Positions 32,131 to 42,447 of a stretch of 64,000 nucleotides of DNA are shown here, one piece after another. Source of the stretch: Prorocentrum cordatum (Eukaryota > Sar > Dinophyceae > Prorocentrales > Prorocentraceae). The notes beneath the pieces were generated by a model. That model was not told where the DNA came from. It ran no database searches and saw only the letters and a list, made by a program, of their open reading frames with translations. Position numbers and translations under genes: made by a program. The stretch's first letter is position 1; the number at the start of each line of letters is the position of its first letter. Location of the stretch: the NCBI GenBank assembly GCA_963575745.1, contig CAUYUJ010018059.1:757501-821500 (forward strand). Reading direction: 5' to 3'.

Positions 32131-32960
32131 CACTAAGGCCACTCCCTGAGCATACCCGCGAACGAGACGACCCAGTACAGGAACCTCAGCAGAAGGTACA
32201 TGAAGAACCCGACAACGAAGTCTATGGAGCGCAAAGCGTTGTCACATAGCGAATCCCTCCAAATTCGAATGGCACCCCAACAAACGAAGCATAACAAGCT
32301 AAACTGAAACGGACTTGGCTCGATTCGGCCCTCTCCGCAGGTCAACGGGCTACCTCTCACGCATATCATAAAGATCGCCTCCTCCGCAGACAGCCTCGCA
32401 AGATAGCAACGCAGCCAAAAATACCACCCAAACTGTTCATTCCTTCCAGCCGAGCCTTCTGCACCAACTTGAAAAATGCACGAAGACAGCGAACCATAAC
32501 CACACAAAGCAACTGAAATACCCTCCCCTGGCGGAGATGGGAGATCCCAGCGTTGTAGCTGATGAAGTCTGGCTCACGCTTGACGCACGAGAAATGGAGG
32601 CCCCAACACCAGAAACCGAAAGACATACCCTCCCCTGGCGGAGCTGGGAGATGCCCAAACGATAGCTGACGAAATGAGCCCAGACTGAAACATTCCAAAG
32701 CCACACCACATGCCGCCCAAGCTGGAGAAGCGACACCACGCGAAACCCGTAGTGATACCCACCAGCTTGTTTGGCCAGTGCCAAAGCCCCGGAATAATAA
32801 AACTTGAAATCGCGAATTCGCTCCCCTTCGTCACCAGGAGAGGCTGGACGATACCGTTGTGAGCAAACCACTCCCAACACGGTCCAGATTCCCTGATGTC
32901 CCCCAAGCGCCGACGTGAAGGCGGGAAGCTGGGTGGCTAGCGCGAGCGAGTAGGAGCCAA
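32131..32960 (-). CDS. Unrecognised coding-like region, several frames
   Basis: On the minus strand the composition is unlike the flanking repeats: GERIRDFKFYYSGALALAKQ, then GYHYGFRVVSLLQLGRHVVW in one frame; FFKLVQKARLEGMNSLGGIF in a second; and, in the third, a hydrophobic stretch SIDFVVGFFMYLLLRFLYWV close to a stop at 32133. A segment of about 16 residues occurs twice in different frames (SYRLGISQLRQGRV and SYNAGISHLRQGRV), each preceding GGGAGGGTAT. The hydrophobic end suggests a membrane protein. Frame changes imply introns or decay. No domain matched, and I cannot settle an exon model. Confidence 0.3.
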
Positions 32961-32995
32961 AAGATGGTACCACGCGCCCCGCCCACCTGTGCTTG

Positions 32996-33228
32996 AGAGG
33001 AGGAGGAGGAGGAGGAGGAGGAGGAGGAGGAGGAGGAGGAGGAGGAGGAGGAGGAGGAGGAGAAGGGAGGAGAGAGAGGAGGAGGAGGAGAGAGAGGAGG
33101 AGGAGGAGGAGGAGGAGGAGGAGGAGGAGGAGGAGGGAGGAGGAGGAGGAGGAGAGAGGAGGAGGAGGAGGTGGAGGAGGAGGAGGAGGAGGAGGAGGAG
33201 GAGGAGGGAGGAGGAGGAGGAGGAGGGA
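32996..33228. repeat. GGA/GAG microsatellite
   Basis: About 230 bp of GGA with GAGA interruptions. Confidence 0.95.
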
Positions 33229-33469
33229 AGGGTTGGGACTTCTGGGGGCCTCGCGTCGGATGTCTGGGCAGGTGACCTCTGGCACTCGCCAGCCGTCTTA
33301 GGCAACCTTCGACTCCCGGCCCAGATCCCCGCCCCGCCGCCCCACCCGCAGGATGCCAGCCCGGCGCGGGGGCCTGTCTGCGGCCACTGGGCGCGCGCGC
33401 ACGCGCGCTGCGGCCTGGCCGCGCCCTCTGGTGCGCCGGACGAGAAACAGCGGCGGCATGGGAGAGCCT

Positions 33470-33590
33470 GTCCATGGGGGGCAGCGATAGGGGGGGCATA
33501 GGCGCAGGGGGGATGCATGGACCCCCAATTGCCCGTGCATCGCCGATAGGTGCCCGATGGCCCGCCCCGCCCAGGAGCTCTTGGCCCGGC
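33470..33590. repeat. Dispersed repeat shared with 53576-53690
   Basis: Shared landmarks in order: CGATAGG, GGCATAG, GGGGATGCAT, ACCCCCAAT, CATCGCCGA, GGCC, CCCGCCCAGGA. About 115 bp. Function unknown. Confidence 0.65.
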
Positions 33591-33663
33591 CGTTGCAGAA
33601 CCATGAGCGCAGACGCGTCGGAAGTTGCTGATGTTCCCAGACATACGATGTCTTGATTTGTTT

Positions 33664-33830
33664 TTACGGAGTCCCCGGAAGTCCCGACCCCTTCCCCAAG
33701 GCCAGTTTTTCATCCCGAATCGATCTTCGACGGACCCGGGGCCCAGCGAGGGCCCCTGGAGGCCGAAAATGTCCGAAGGCGTCCCGCCGTGATTTCTTCA
33801 CGACGCGAGCATGTCTGAGGATCTGTGCAC
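33664..33830. repeat. Dispersed repeat block (GAAGTCCCGACCCCTTCCCC)
   Basis: The core GAAGTCCCGACCCCTTCCCC, AAGGCCAG recurs at 56688-56722 (plus), in diverged form at 38264-38310 (minus) and weakly at 38830-38870. The distal part, CCCGCCGTGATTTCT then CACGACGCG.GCATGT, recurs at 39159-39190. It may be a chimera of two repeats. Confidence 0.5.
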
Positions 33831-34078
33831 TGTCTACACAAGTGCATGCCGAGCAAGGGGACGACGGCCGCGCCCGAGTCGCCGCCAGGCGGGGGGCCGC
33901 GCGGCAGCACGCACGGCAGCACGCGCCGCGCGCCGGGGCATCCGATGTTGTGCTCCAGGGCCGCCTGCCGCCGGGCCCTCGCGGTCCGGGCGCGCGCCCA
34001 GGGGCGCGGGTTCGCTGGCGGAGGGCAGGCGGAGACGGTGCCTTGGGCCCCAGAAGCCAGGAGCACGATGACGACGCC

Positions 34079-34980
<902 letters not shown>

Positions 34981-35439
34981 GACATTGCGACGGCGACGGC
35001 GATGGCGACGGACGGCTGCTTACCGAGCACAGATGCTCTGGCCTGACATACGGTCAGATACTTTGGATTAGCCTGTCGTGCCGCGGGATCTTGCCCACCA
35101 CGCGTCGGCGCGACAGGCTCTCCACGTCCCAGCATCCAGGCGTTAAAGTCCTGTGGCTTTCTCAGCATCCCGCTCGGCGAAGCGGAGCGAAACGCTATCA
35201 GCTCGCAGGGCACAGCGTGTAGCTGGGGCCGCCGCCGCGACATGCTAAACAAAAGTTCCTGACCGCAGCGTCGCAACACCGCTTGACGGTTGCACGCCAG
35301 GCTTCGGCGGATATTCAAGTTGTTCTGCCAGGATTGCGTTGGGCCCCGTGATGTCGGTGATGTTGATGTTGAAGCCAGGGCGTCGCCTTCCAGGACCATG
35401 CAAGATCTGGCCGGCGAAAACGGACAACGGAGAACGCCC

Positions 35440-35705
35440 CGGCTCACGGCTGCAGTGTTCCAGGGCGTGCCAGAGCCCCAGTTTTTTCGGGGGGCCCCAA
35501 GCAGGGTTTCGGGGTGGAGGCCACACCGCGTGGTGAGTCAGCGGGGATTCGGGGTCACCGCACGGTTTTGAGACTCGGGTCGTTCTCCGGGGATGTCTCG
35601 GGCGACCGGGGCCTCCGAGGTCGTAAGACCGTGCGGCAACGGACCATGCGGTGAGGCCTCTTGGGAGTTCGAGGCCACGACACGATCTTGGGGACTCCGG
35701 GTCCA
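35440..35705. repeat. Dispersed repeat, CACCGCACGGT family, copy 2
   Basis: Aligns with 10520-10805: GGGGTCACCGCACGGTTTT, GATGTCTCGGGCGAC, GGGGCCTCCG, AAGACCGTGCGG and CATGCGGTGAGG appear in the same order. Confidence 0.6.
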
Positions 35706-35734
35706 TCAAAGTCCCCGTTGACGGGCCCTTTCAG

Positions 35735-35876
35735 GTGCCGCAGTTCTGGCGGGAATACAAGGACCTGGAGGCCAAGCGTCGCCGGAGGCAGCCCGCCGCT
35801 GGGGAGAAGAGGAGGCACGACCCGCGGGCGGCCGCCGAGGAGCGAAGGAGGGAAAGCATGATGGGCAAGCACAAAA
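35735..35876 (+). CDS. Candidate internal exon, basic coiled-coil segment
   Basis: Starts after CCCTTTCAG (35726-35734) and reads VPQFWREYKDLEAKRRRRQP, then AAGEKRRHDPRAAAEERRRE and SMMGKHK. The charged, Arg/Lys/Glu-rich helix with a WREY start looks like a nuclear RNA-binding or splicing-associated protein, but I cannot name a family. Following GTTTTC at 35877 may be the donor. Partner exons not found. Confidence 0.35.
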
Positions 35877-36124
35877 GTTTTCGGAGGCCCGCGCTGATGT
35901 CGTGGATCGGTGCAGGGCCTCCCCCGCCGTTGCGGTGGCGCGGGGCCTGGCGCCGATCCTCGGAGCCCGCGCCCGTCTCCGAGGGACTGCGGCCGTGTCG
36001 TTACTCGCTCGGCATCGTCTGGCCGATCCCCATCCCCCACTGGGTCATGGCCTCTCGGCCCCACCGTGCTGTCCGCCCCGCGGGGAGAAGTCCCAAGAGA
36101 TCCTGAAGAAAAAAGCAGCACATG

Positions 36125-36202
36125 TCCACCCACCTCGGGGGGGGCAAGTCAAGCAGCGGGGCCAGTGCCACGCCAGCGGGGACGGGGATCGGTCAAACGA
36201 TG
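36125..36202. repeat. Dispersed repeat shared with 31060-31137
   Basis: Second member of the pair. The order of motifs is kept through GGGGATCGG and AACGATG. Confidence 0.5.
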
Positions 36203-36539
36203 CCCACTGAGTTCCCCTGAGATCTGACGTTGCGAAAAAATCGCGGCAACACAACAAAAAACACGACCGGGGCCCTGGACCTGATCTCTCCATGCCATGT
36301 GTCAGGGCGGATCGATCCATGATGGTCCCATGGCCCGTAGACCAGGCGAAAACGCGCAGTGTTAAAAATGTTGCAACCCCAGGATCTCAAACATCCAGCG
36401 TCTCGACCACTCCCTCGGGACCGGCATTCCATTCCAAGTCGTCCTTTGACGGCCCCGAGGTCTTGTGAGGGCCTCGAGAGGCCGAAAACTATGAAAAACC
36501 TCCGTCTCTATTGTCTCGAGACGCCTGGCGTTTGGGATC

Positions 36540-36650
36540 TCAGGGCCCCCTTGGAGGAGGAGCCCCCCCTGTTCGGAGGGCGCCAGGACCTGGACGAGCT
36601 GCTTCGCGGGCAGGAAGCCAAGGAGCGGCACTCCCCCGCCCTCGTCGTCG
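36540..36650 (+). CDS. Candidate acidic exon upstream of CTC array
   Basis: The frame reads APLEEEPPLFGGRQDLDELL then RGQEAKERHSPA after TCTCAG at 36537-36542. It resembles the QERHSAGQD motif on the other side of the CTC array, but the two are in different frames, so an intron or a repeat-length change separates them. Weak. Confidence 0.3.
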
Positions 36651-36654
36651 TCCT

Positions 36655-36890
36655 CCTCCCCCTCCCCCTCCTCCTCCTCCTCCTCCTCCTCCTCCTCCTC
36701 CTCCTCCTCCTCCTCCTCCTCCTCCTCCTCCTCCTCCTCGTCTTCCTCCTCCTCCTCGTCTTCCTCCCCCTCGTCTTCCTCCTCCTCGTCGTCCTCGTCC
36801 TCGTCGTCCTCCCCCTCGTCGTCCTCGTCGTCCTCCTCGTCCTCGTCCTCGTCCTCCTCGTCCTCCTCCTCGTCTTCGTCGCCGGCCTCG
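36655..36890. repeat. CTC/CTCGTC microsatellite
   Basis: CTC triplets grading into CTCGTCGTC. In the frame used by the next exon this would be poly-Ser. Confidence 0.95.
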
Positions 36891-37069
36891 TCCTCGCCGG
36901 CGCCGCAGGAGCGGCACTCCGCGGGGCAGGACCGGCACGGGGAGGCCCGCGGCGGCCGCGGCCCGCGGGTGCGGGTCTCCCGCGCGGGGCCCAGGAAGCA
37001 GCCGGCGGGCGCGGGGCCAGAGCCCGAGGACGACCTGGAGGCCTCGAGGGAGAACGGTCGGCACGCACG
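36891..37069 (+). CDS. Candidate exon 1 of gene split by two introner-like elements
   Basis: Frame reads SPASSSPAPQERHSAGQDRH and continues to PEPEDDLEASRENGRHA plus CG of an Arg codon at 37069. A GT donor lies at 37070, where the target duplication joins the element. Splicing to CATGGT at 37475 completes the Arg codon and keeps the frame. The N-terminal part runs into the Ser-coding microsatellite, so the true exon start is unclear. Acidic and Ser-rich; no family recognised. Confidence 0.4.
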
Positions 37070-37071
37070 GT

Positions 37072-37402
37072 ATTGAGCCGGGCCTGTCCCTCTACAGGAG
37101 GAGCACGGAGGAATAGTATTTACAAAAATCTGGGGACGTTTTTGTTTGTGATACTATGTTTGCGTATTCGGGAAGTTTGTATATATATATATATATATAT
37201 GTAGATACATGGTTATACATATATATTATCTGTCATATATATACACATACATACATATATACATACATACATACATACATACATACATACATGCATGCAT
37301 GCATGCATGCATGCATGCATACATACATACATACACACATACATATATACACTTAATACATATATATATAATAAAAAAACAAGCAAAAAAAACAAAAAAA
37401 AC

Positions 37403-37435
<33 letters not shown>

Positions 37436-37474
37436 TCCAAACCCCTGCCTGTAGGAGGACACGCCCGACCTGAG
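37072..37474 (+). mobile_element. Introner-like TIR element, family 1, copy C (with AT satellite)
   Basis: Ends ATTGAGCCGGGCCTGTCCCT and GTAGGAGGACACGCCCGACC then TGAG are inverted copies. The flanks CACGGT (37066-37071) and CATGGT (37475-37480) fit a 6-bp target duplication with one change. The interior is enlarged by TA, ATAC, ATGC and poly-A tracts (about 37178-37434). As an intron it would run 37070-37474, 405 bp, GT to AG. Confidence 0.8.
37178..37434. repeat. TA, ATAC/ATGC and poly-A tracts
   Basis: TA repeats, then ACAT tetranucleotides, a block of ATGC, again ACAT, TA and finally A-rich sequence with C interruptions, all inside element C. Short Tyr/Ile/His frames are artefacts. Confidence 0.9.
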
Positions 37475-37614
37475 CATGGTGCCCAGACCCCCTCGGGTCA
37501 TGAAAAATCACGGCGGCAAGTCTTCCTGGGCCCTCAACCCAGGCCTCGGGGCCGTCCTAAGACGACTCGGGATCGAGAAGCGGCCCCGGGAGAATAAGTC
37601 GGGACCTAAGTCGG
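37475..37614 (+). CDS. Candidate exon 2 between two introner-like elements
   Basis: In phase with the exon ending 37069 it reads R, MVPRPPRVMKNHGGKSSWAL, NPGLGAVLRRLGIEKRPREN and KSGPKS. Bounded by element C on the left and D on the right. With a GA donor at 37615 and the AG at 37782 the frame runs on into exon 3. The peptide is basic and protein-like, unrecognised. Confidence 0.45.
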
Positions 37615-37616
37615 GA

Positions 37617-37782
37617 CCTAAGTCGGGCCTGTCCCTCTACAGAGGGAATATTCCAAAATTGCAATAAAAAATAGTTTGGGGACGATGCTTTGATATTTGT
37701 TGTTGCTCATTTGGGGGACTTCTCTGACTATTTTCCATTTTTCGCCCAAGGTCCCCCTGCAGGAGGACACGCCCGACCTGAG
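37617..37782 (+). mobile_element. Introner-like TIR element, family 1, copy D
   Basis: Ends CCTAAGTCGGGCCTGTCCCT and GCAGGAGGACACGCCCGACC then TGAG are inverted repeats; the interior holds GGGAATATT on the left and TTTTTCGCCCAAGGTCCCC on the right. The flanks TCGGGA (37611-37616) and TCGAGA (37783-37788) fit a 6-bp duplication with one change. The left flank also has an extra AAGTCGGGACCT repeat. Confidence 0.8.
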
Positions 37783-37874
37783 TCGAGACCTCTGGGGGCC
37801 GACGTGAGGAAAAGAGCATGACGTCGGGGGTTTGGCTGAGGCTTCGCGCCGCGCACGGGCGGCCCCCCAGGTAG
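37783..37874 (+). CDS. Candidate terminal exon 3 after introner D
   Basis: Continues the frame of 37475-37614 as VETSGGRREEKSMTSGVWLR then LRAAHGRPPR, ending at TAG 37872-37874. Three segments joined across two elements without a stop is the argument for splicing. A different frame becomes coding-like just after the stop (GGTRQADREVSAGLNGPPEY up to 37941), so the true 3' structure may include another intron or a frameshift. Confidence 0.4.
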
Positions 37875-37941
37875 TCCCGGCGGGACTCGGCAGGCTGACC
37901 GGGAAGTCTCAGCTGGCCTCAACGGGCCCCCCGAGTACCAG

Positions 37942-38088
37942 GAGTGAAAAAACCGCACAGACGCAATCAATCATCGATTCCCCAGAAAAATATGGGAAGA
38001 TATGATTGGGGAAGGCATAAACCCACAACAGCATGGGAGAATAGAGGGAATCCGGTCATTTGTGTCTCTTTGTTTGTGTGTGTCCCAG
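37942..38088 (+). mobile_element. Introner-like element, family 2, copy 3
   Basis: Follows a CAG (37939-37941), begins GAGTGAAAAAACCGCACAGA, contains CGATTCCCCAGAAAAATATG, ends TTGTGTGTGTCCCAG. In phase 0 the frame on the left ends GLNGPPEYQ and on the right continues GPVGVVRGGLNALASPPAAP, again open across the element. Confidence 0.65.
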
Positions 38089-38211
38089 GGCCCCGTCGGA
38101 GTAGTCCGGGGCGGTCTCAACGCCCTTGCGTCGCCTCCGGCGGCGCCCTTGAGGCGCTCCGCACCCTATACGGTCGAGGTGCTGAGGCCATCCCAGCAGC
38201 TGGGACTATAG
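38089..38211 (+). CDS. Candidate terminal exon right of introner-like element
   Basis: Phase 0 after the AG at 38087-38088: GPVGVVRGGLNALASPPAAP, LRRSAPYTVEVLRPSQQLGL, stop TAG at 38209-38211. Would be joined to the frame ending at 37941. Unrecognised. Confidence 0.35.
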   Translation, partial: GPVGVVRGGLNALASPPAAPLRRSAPYTVEVLRPSQQLGL

Positions 38212-39190
38212 CTGCGGGGGGCGGTCTGTGCGCGCCTGGGCCCTCACTGAACGACCTGGGGTGAAAAGCCGGCCGGGGGAACGGGTCGGGATTGCGGGGG
38301 ACCCCGCATCGATCGGGGGCGGCAAAGTGGGGGGTGTTGACCAGGGGGGTGGATCTCATGGCGTGGGCCATGATATTTCCCCAGATTTCATGGCGCCTCT
38401 TCTTATTTCATTACGTCCCTGGCCTCCCCGCTGGGCCGCGCACATGCCGCCGGTCATGATTTGCACCCCCCCTCTTGGACACCCCCCTCTTGGCCGCTCC
38501 CGAATTGAAAAAATCATGACTTCTTTTTGTGCGTAAGTCACCTCCGACGCGTCCCGCCGTCAATCGACTGCTTGCTGGAGCCAGCCAGCCAGCTCGCCGC
38601 AGGCCAAAAAAAGTGGGGGAAGATCTGAACGCGGTGGTCAATTCGCGGAGGTCCGCGCAGATTTCTCAGAGATCGGCGCCGGGCCCCCCCCCTTGCGGCG
38701 CCTCCAGAGAGGGCCCCCCTGGCGCGCACCGCGCGCCAGGGAGGCGGGGCGGCCAGCGCCGAGCCGTGAGATGCGCGCGGACCTCGGAGAGTTCATGTAC
38801 CCAGACAGCCGATACCTTTTGCTCAGCAAGGACTCCTCGGAAGTCCTGGCCCTCTCCCGATGGTCGGGCCGAACGAAAGGAGGGGGACAGGGAAAGGGGG
38901 GGTTACGAAATCTGCTGCGTGCAGCTGGTTTCGGCCCCGCAGCCGGGCCCATGCCTCGATACATGGGCGCCTCCTGGCACCAGGAGGCGCTTGGAAAATC
39001 AGCTACGTGAGCTGATTCTTTACCCTACCCTTTGCTATCCCTCCCCCCTTTTGTCCCCCCCGGTGTAGGCCAGGTAGTTCACCCCGAGCCGTGCTTTGGC
39101 GAGCCTGGGGGCCCCGTGAGGGCCGCAGGAGGGGCGGCCGAGGGCGGCCAGCACCCTCCCGCCGTGATTTCTCCCACGACGCGGGCATGT
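38212..39190. other. Stretch with dispersed-repeat fragments, no supportable gene
   Basis: Contains diverged copies of the 33664-33830 repeat block (38264-38310 on the minus strand and 39157-39194 on the plus strand). Frames at 38411-39010 have no domain. Confidence 0.4.
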
Positions 39191-39224
39191 TTGGGCATCA
39201 CTACGTCCGCCGAGCTCCCTATCT

Positions 39225-39384
39225 GTAAGTCGGGCCAGCCCCTCTACAGGGGGAATATTCAAAAATAGTCAAAAGATAGTCTGAGGACTATTTTTTCATT
39301 ATCTTACCATTTGGGGGATATGTTTGGCTATGTTTGATCTGTCCTCCAAAATCCCCCTGTGGGGGGGGACAGGCCCGACCTAAT
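39225..39384 (+). mobile_element. Introner-like TIR element, family 1, copy E, with GTAAGT at its left end
   Basis: Starts GTAAGTCGGGCCAGCCCCTC, a perfect donor-like hexamer exactly at the element border, and ends GGGGACAGGCCCGACCTAAT. Flanked by the 7-bp duplication CCTATCT (39218-39224 and 39385-39391). The right end has lost the AG seen in copies A, C and D, but a good acceptor, TGTCTCTTTCCAAG, follows at 39401-39414, so an intron 39225-39414 in the 5' region of the RAP gene is plausible. Confidence 0.8.
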
Positions 39385-39477
39385 CCTATCTCTCTCTCCC
39401 TGTCTCTTTCCAAGGTCGGCATCCGGGAGGTGCAGCCCGACGCCCGCCAGGGCGGCGGCGACGCGCCGCTGCCGGCC

Positions 39478-42447
39478 ATGCCCCCGGGCCCGCTCGGCCC
39501 CGCAGCGCAGCGGCTCCTGGCGTGCCGCAGCGCCGGGGCGCTGCTCGCGGAGTGGGAGGGCCTGGCGGCGGCGGAGCCCGAGGCCGAGGCCCCGCCCGGC
39601 GCGCAGCAGGCGGAGCTCGTGCTGGCGCTGCAGCTGCTGGGGCGGTGGGCGGGCCGGGCCGCAGAGCGCGGGCAGCTGCTGCGCGACGCGCGCCTCGCGC
39701 GGGCCCTGGAGGCCCTGCAGCGCGCCGTGCCGTGGCTGGAGCCCTGGGCGCTCGCGGGCGGCCTGTGGGGCTGCGCGGGGCTCGGAGGGGCGCGGGCCGC
39801 CGCCGAGTGCTCGCAGGCGCTGGTCCGCGCCGCGGCCGGGCGGCTGCCCGAGCTCGGGGCCGAGGAGGCGGGGCTGGCGCTGCGCGCCCTGGCGCGGGGC
39901 CGGCAGCTGCACCGCTCCAAGGACTCCCTGCAGCTGCGCGACGGGCTCGTGGCCGCGGTCATCCGGCAGGGCGAGGGCCTGGGGGCCCCCGGCGCCGCGG
40001 CGCTGGCGCCGGCCCTGGTGCAGCTGCGGGTCACGGAGCCGAAGCTGCTAGACGTCATCGCCAGGCGCGTGGGGCAGGACGGCCGCACCCTGCAGGTGCA
40101 GGACATGGCGGCCGCCTCTGCCAGCCTGGCGGCCCTGCGCGTGTTCCATCCCACCGTCACGGCGCAGGCCCTGAAGAGTGTCGAGGCGGGCGTCCACCTG
40201 TGCACGCCGCGGGGCGTGGTGCAGTTCTGCGTGGCGCTGTGGAACGCGGAGGACCCCGCCGCGTTCCGCGACTTCCTCCAGCCGGCGGCCAGATCCTTCA
40301 TGATGGACTTCGGGGCGCGCGATCTGTGCACGGTGGCCGAGGCGTTCTGCAGGGCCCAGGTCTCCGACGCGGACTTCTTAGCGGACCTTGCGTTCAGCTT
40401 GACGCCGAAGATCGGCGACATGGGTGCCCACGAGGTGTCAGTCGCTCTCAACGTCTTCGCTCCGGTGGCATACACAACCCCCGAGTTGTTGCCTGGGGTG
40501 GCGGGGCGCGCGCGCACCCTGGTCGACGAGCTCTCACCGCGTCAGGTGGCGAGAACGCTGCGGGGGCTCGCGAAGTGTGGCTACGGCGACGCAGCCCTGT
40601 TCGCTGGGTTGCGCGAGCGTGCCGTGCAGTTGGCGCGCGTGCTCTATGGTACGCACGCCACCGACGCGCTCCTGGCGCTTGCTCAGGCTGGGCATTTGGA
40701 CGGACCTTCTGTGAGCACGCTGCTCGGAGTCGTGGGCCGCAGCTTGGGCAGCATGACCCCAATCGACCATGTCGCGGTGCTCTACGCGGTGGCGCAGTTG
40801 CCACCAGATCTACAGATGAACGCCCCAGAAGGCCTTGTAGATGAGTTGCTGTTGGCACTCCGGCGAAAGCGCTTCGCAGAATGGCGGATGGACCCCGAAG
40901 CTTTGGTGCATTTGTTGCAGGCGCTTCGGGGCTTACGCATGCAGGACGAGGTGCTGCTGGACAGCCTCCTCGAGCGCTTGCCGCGCGTCCTGCGATACTC
41001 TGAGTGCAGCCAGTCGCTGCCGCTGCTAGTCCAGCTGGTGGACTGCTTGGGTGACCTCCCGTCGCCGAGCAGCTTGCAGGTCCGAATGCACCTACACCGC
41101 AGGCCGAAGCTTCTCGCTGCGCTCAAGGAGTGCCTCGGCGCGCACTTTAACAGGAAGCTGGACCTCGAAAGCGGGGTGGTGTTGGCGCGGGCTCTTGCCC
41201 GCACAGGATACGAAGACGCCCCGCTACAGGACTGGCTCGACCGCCTCATCCCAGAGGTCGAGGCGCGACTGGAGTTCCTGGACCCTTCGCTCGTCTGCGA
41301 CCTGTGCTTCGCGCTCGCGGAGATGAACTGGAACCCCGCGTGGAACCTCAAGTGCGTGCGCCGCTTCGTCAGGAAGCGCTACCCCGACCGGGCCGTGTTC
41401 GGCGCGGCGGACGCCAGCGCGGCGGAGGCGGAAGAGGAGGACGACGAGCGGGAGGCGGAGGAGGCCGCTGGAGCGCCCACCATCGGCTCGTTGGCAGCCG
41501 GAGCTTGCTCCGGGCCTCTTCCGGGGGAGGCCCTGCTGCGGCTGGCCTGGGCACTCGTGGCCCTCAACGAGGAGCTGCCCGCGGCGCTGCTAGAGGAGCT
41601 CCACGCGGCGTTCGGGGGCTCGTTGCCGGAGGGCAGGTGCGGGACCGGGTTGCGGCTGTTGCAGGACGTTGCCCAGCACCACGGCCTGGCGAAGGGGGCG
41701 GCCGAGCGACTACCTGAACTGCCATCTGCTCAGGAGCAGGCGCCCGCGGAGGTGGTGGAGTGGTTGTCCCTGGCGCGAGAGGTGCCTCGCGGGGACCTCT
41801 TCGCCTCTCAGCAGCCGCCCAGGGCCCAGCGGCGGGAGCGGCGCCTGGCCATGCCGCACCACGCCTACCCGTACGAGCAGTGGCTCTCGGGTGCCTTGCG
41901 CAGCCTGCGGATCCCGCACGAGGCGGGCGCGCCCATCGGGCCGCACCGCGTCGCGGTGAAGTTCCGCCGGCAGCGGCACGCCATCGACGTCCTCGGGCTG
42001 GCGGACATCTCCGCGCCGTCGAGACGCACCCGCGGCGCTGCTGAGGTGAGGCGGCGGCAGCTCATGCAGCTGGGGTGGGTCGTGCACCCCCTCACGATCT
42101 TCGACCTCTACAATGCCGTCCGCAGCGGGAGCGCTCGCCTCCTTGTGTCCAAGCTCCTGAGCTCCTTCGACCCAGACGCCGCGCGCCGCGCGTCCTTCCG
42201 GGGCTCCTCTCTGAGGCCAGCGCGGGCGCCCTCCCGCGCAGCTGGTGGCGAGGACCCCGACGGCTGGCTCCCAGACGACGCGGAGGGCGATGCCGCCGAG
42301 GACCCGGACATGCCAGGGGTGCTCGGCATCCGCCACGATCCCCGGGCAACGCTGCAAGCCAGGGCCGCCCTCGCCGCCGCAGGCTGCCAGGCCAGCGGGT
42401 CTGGATCCGCGGCGGAGGTCCAGGCAGCGGGAGGGCCCGAGCGATAG
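39478..42447 (+). CDS. RAP-domain protein with helical repeats (organellar RNA-binding type)
   Basis: 989 residues from the ATG at 39478 (MPPGPLGPAAQRLLACRSAG) to TAG at 42445-42447. The frame is open further up to the acceptor at 39414, so an upstream exon may add residues. Residues 10-640 are Leu/Ala-rich helical repeats such as ARTLRGLAKCGYGDAALFAG and VALNVFAPVAYTTPELLPGV, like the helical arrays of FASTK/OPR/RAP proteins. An acidic linker (AEAEEEDDEREAEEAAG) lies near 645-665. The C-terminal RAP domain is at about 800-895: VAVKFRRQRHAIDVLGLADI, then RRRQLMQLGWVVHPLTIFDL. RAP proteins act mainly in mitochondria or plastids on rRNA or mRNA. No intron is visible inside 3 kb. The TIR element E lies just upstream and may form a 5' intron. 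A clear targeting peptide is not seen from this ATG. Confidence 0.85.
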   Translation: MPPGPLGPAAQRLLACRSAGALLAEWEGLAAAEPEAEAPPGAQQAELVLALQLLGRWAGRAAERGQLLRDARLARALEALQRAVPWLEPWALAGGLWGCAGLGGARAAAECSQALVRAAAGRLPELGAEEAGLALRALARGRQLHRSKDSLQLRDGLVAAVIRQGEGLGAPGAAALAPALVQLRVTEPKLLDVIARRVGQDGRTLQVQDMAAASASLAALRVFHPTVTAQALKSVEAGVHLCTPRGVVQFCVALWNAEDPAAFRDFLQPAARSFMMDFGARDLCTVAEAFCRAQVSDADFLADLAFSLTPKIGDMGAHEVSVALNVFAPVAYTTPELLPGVAGRARTLVDELSPRQVARTLRGLAKCGYGDAALFAGLRERAVQLARVLYGTHATDALLALAQAGHLDGPSVSTLLGVVGRSLGSMTPIDHVAVLYAVAQLPPDLQMNAPEGLVDELLLALRRKRFAEWRMDPEALVHLLQALRGLRMQDEVLLDSLLERLPRVLRYSECSQSLPLLVQLVDCLGDLPSPSSLQVRMHLHRRPKLLAALKECLGAHFNRKLDLESGVVLARALARTGYEDAPLQDWLDRLIPEVEARLEFLDPSLVCDLCFALAEMNWNPAWNLKCVRRFVRKRYPDRAVFGAADASAAEAEEEDDEREAEEAAGAPTIGSLAAGACSGPLPGEALLRLAWALVALNEELPAALLEELHAAFGGSLPEGRCGTGLRLLQDVAQHHGLAKGAAERLPELPSAQEQAPAEVVEWLSLAREVPRGDLFASQQPPRAQRRERRLAMPHHAYPYEQWLSGALRSLRIPHEAGAPIGPHRVAVKFRRQRHAIDVLGLADISAPSRRTRGAAEVRRRQLMQLGWVVHPLTIFDLYNAVRSGSARLLVSKLLSSFDPDAARRASFRGSSLRPARAPSRAAGGEDPDGWLPDDAEGDAAEDPDMPGVLGIRHDPRATLQARAALAAAGCQASGSGSAAEVQAAGGPER

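Noticed and set aside
32955-32980. Possible third spliced-leader relic on the minus strand (GTACCATCTTTTGGCTCCTA)
   Set aside because: It needs a deletion and a two-base insertion, and loses the final CAAG. It heads a coding-like block, which is suggestive, but the match is within reach of chance.
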